The notes beneath the pieces are model-generated. The model was not told the DNA's origin and searched no databases. It saw nothing but the letters and a program-made list of their open reading frames with translations. Positions 62,489 to 64,000 of a stretch of DNA of 64,000 nt are shown in pieces. Position 1 is the first letter of the stretch; each line of letters opens with the position of its first letter. The DNA is from Mesorhizobium sp. L2C084A000 (GTDB taxonomy: Bacteria; Pseudomonadota; Alphaproteobacteria; Rhizobiales; Rhizobiaceae). The DNA is taken from assembly GCF_000502875.1 (NCBI RefSeq), contig NZ_AYWX01000001.1, forward strand, positions 497,953-561,952, read 5' to 3'. Both the position numbers and the translations under genes were made by a program.

Positions 62489-63867
62489 TCAAGCCCCTCC
62501 TTGGCAACCGCACCGGTCAGGCGCTCAAGCGTCCGGCCCATGCGCGCCATGATTTCCTTCACATCGTCTTCTGTCGAGATCATCGGCGGACAGAGCGCGA
62601 GCTGGTCGCCGATGGCGCGGAAGATGAGGCCTTCCTCGTGGCCGATTCCCGCTGCGATACTCCCTGCGCGCCCAACCTTGCCGAAGGGGCGTTTCGTCGC
62701 CTTGTCTGCCACCAGCTCCACGGCGCCGATAAGACCGGTGCCCCGCGCTTCGCCGACAAGCGGGTGATCGGCGAACGAGCGGATGCCGGCCTGGAACGAC
62801 GTCTCAAGGCGGGCCGCGTTTCCGATCAAGTCCCGCTCCTCGAAGATGGCGAGGTTTTCGAGACCCACCGCCGTCGCGACCGGATGACCCGACGCCGTGA
62901 AGCCGTGGCCGAAATTGCCGATCGTTGCGGTGTTGTCGGCGATCGCCTGATAGATCGCATCGGAGAAAATGACGGCGGCAAGCGGCATATAAGACGACGT
63001 GATTTGCTTGGAGACCGTCATGATATCAGGCGTGAAGCCGTATTTCTGAGCGCCGAAAGGCGTACCAAGCCGCCCGAAACCACAGATCACCTCGTCTGCT
63101 ATCAGGATGATATCATTTGCCCGGCAGATTTTCTCCACGCCTTCCCAGTACCCGACCGGCGGCGGCAGAACGCCGCCGGCTGCCATGAGCGGCTCTCCTA
63201 TAAAGGCTGCAATGGTGTCAGCCCCTTCTTCCGCGATCGCCGCTTCCAGCTCGGCGAGCAGACGCGCCGTGAAGGCGGCTTCGTCTTCGCCTTCCATGCC
63301 GAAGCGATAGAAGTGCGGGCAGGTCAAATGGCGAACGGGAATCGCCGGCAGATCGAAGTCGCGATGGTTGACCGGCAGGCCCGTCAGGCTGCCGGAGGCG
63401 ACGGTGATGCCGTGATAGCCCTTGGTCCGTGCCAGGAATTTCTTCTTTTTTGGCCGGCCCAGCGCGTTGTTCATGAACCACATCATCTTGACGATGGTGT
63501 CGTTGGCTTCCGAGCCCGACGACGTGAAGAAGACACGCGTCAGGTTTTCCGGCGTCATCTCCACGAGTTTCTCAGCGAGCCGGATGGATGGCTCATGCGC
63601 CTTGGAGGAGAAGGTGTGGTAGTAGGGCAGCTTCAGCATTTGCTGGTAGGCAGCGTCGGCCAACCGCTTTTCCGAAAAGCCGACGCCCACCGACCACAGC
63701 CCGGCGAGCCCTTCGATGTATTCCTTGCCGCGTTCGTCATACACACGGATGCCGTCACCGCGGCTGATGATCAGCGGCCCGGTTTCCTCGTGCTGACGCA
63801 GGTTTGTGTAGGGGTGCATGGAGGTGGCGATGTCGGCGGCGGCGAGAGAGTTGGAAAGCGCATCCAT
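62485..63867 (-). CDS. Class III omega-aminotransferase
   Basis: This 460-residue PLP enzyme has GLWSVGVGFSEKRLADAAYQQM and FFTSSGSEANDTIVKMMWF. It then has ILIADEVICGFGRLGTPFGAQKYGFTPDIMTVSKQITSSYMPLAAV, with Asp in DEV and the Schiff-base Lys in VSKQI, and GHGFTASGHPVATAVGL. It resembles aminotransferases that convert omega-amino acids or polyamines to aldehydes. It is encoded opposite the lactam/LIV cluster and might handle the amino acid released there. Confidence 0.9.
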   Translation of the reverse strand: MDALSNSLAAADIATSMHPYTNLRQHEETGPLIISRGDGIRVYDERGKEYIEGLAGLWSVGVGFSEKRLADAAYQQMLKLPYYHTFSSKAHEPSIRLAEKLVEMTPENLTRVFFTSSGSEANDTIVKMMWFMNNALGRPKKKKFLARTKGYHGITVASGSLTGLPVNHRDFDLPAIPVRHLTCPHFYRFGMEGEDEAAFTARLLAELEAAIAEEGADTIAAFIGEPLMAAGGVLPPPVGYWEGVEKICRANDIILIADEVICGFGRLGTPFGAQKYGFTPDIMTVSKQITSSYMPLAAVIFSDAIYQAIADNTATIGNFGHGFTASGHPVATAVGLENLAIFEERDLIGNAARLETSFQAGIRSFADHPLVGEARGTGLIGAVELVADKATKRPFGKVGRAGSIAAGIGHEEGLIFRAIGDQLALCPPMISTEDDVKEIMARMGRTLERLTGAVAKEGLE

Positions 63868-63875
63868 GGAAGTCC

Positions 63876-64000
63876 TCAGCGGCTTGGGGAAATGGTTCGG
63901 GCGGTGAGTGCAAGATAGTCCTCGATCCCATGCGTGTAGCTTTCACGATTCGGGAAATGAATCATGGCAGGCTGTTGGAATGGGTGTCGATGATCCGCCG
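63876..64000 (-). CDS. C-terminal fragment of an unrecognised protein (gene runs off the right edge)
   Basis: The frame is open from base 64000 to the TGA at 63876-63878 and reads ...AMIHFPNRESYTHGIEDY and onward to a Pro-Ser-Arg end, 40 residues in all. It is 8 bases upstream of the aminotransferase start on the same strand, as operon neighbours would be. I cannot name the family from the tail. Confidence 0.4.
   Translation of the reverse strand, partial: ADHRHPFQQPAMIHFPNRESYTHGIEDYLALTARTISPSR

Overview
The window is GC-rich, densely packed and strongly biased to G/C at third codon positions. Its families (PrsDE-like type I secretion beside an RTX protein, HWE histidine kinase, ribose-type and LIV-type ABC systems, many aldehyde dehydrogenases) point to a Rhizobiales alphaproteobacterium, most likely Mesorhizobium or a close relative. 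This is inferred from gene content only. I found no rRNA, tRNA, CRISPR array or intact insertion sequence.

Region 1 (1-6012): the 3' end of a nucleotide-sugar epimerase, then a type I secretion pair (HlyD-family adaptor and ABC exporter, minus strand) divergent from a secreted TIM-barrel/RTX protein that is its probable cargo.

Region 2 (6468-25834): a Wzx/Wzy-type exopolysaccharide locus. The first block is GT4 transferase, Wzy-like polymerase, AsnB-family amidotransferase, Wzz/GumC-like co-polymerase with a degenerate P-loop, Wzx flippase and GT2 transferase. A regulatory island follows: a LuxR-type regulator, an HWE sensor kinase and a NarL-type response regulator. The second block is sugar-nucleotidyltransferase, DegT aminotransferase, initiating sugar-phosphate transferase, LegB-like 4,6-dehydratase, an exported Cys-rich propeller protein and a Wza-like export protein. 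Together they suggest an envelope polysaccharide containing an amino-dideoxy sugar and perhaps a uronamide.

Region 3 (25898-34298): an unusual cluster of a PrmC/HemK-like methyltransferase, an acyl carrier protein, an acyl-CoA ligase-like enzyme, a second AsnB, a NadE-like synthetase without a glutaminase domain, and a 911-residue adenylation/carrier/thioesterase protein. The last five are on the minus strand and the last four overlap or nearly abut. This is the best candidate for an undescribed biosynthetic system (an acyl-amide product or a polysaccharide decoration). Small hypothetical genes follow (34444-35498), one apparently frameshifted.

Region 4 (35612-51158): carbohydrate catabolism and redox. 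A GntR-controlled ribose-type ABC operon ends in a PfpI-family gene. Divergent from it are an Fe-alcohol dehydrogenase, an aldehyde dehydrogenase and an alpha/beta hydrolase. Next come another aldehyde dehydrogenase, an SDR, an isopropylmalate/tartrate-type dehydrogenase and an FMN alpha-hydroxyacid oxidase, then a TetR regulator divergent from an F420-type NADP oxidoreductase with two near-identical operators between them.

Region 5 (51416-64000): a LysR regulator divergent from pxpA, a dedicated biotin carrier protein, biotin carboxylase, pxpB and pxpC, then a complete LIV-type ABC transporter. After a terminator region, a cupin-SnoaL fusion and a class III aminotransferase lie on the minus strand. 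The layout suggests uptake and biotin/ATP-dependent opening of a lactam or cyclic amide.
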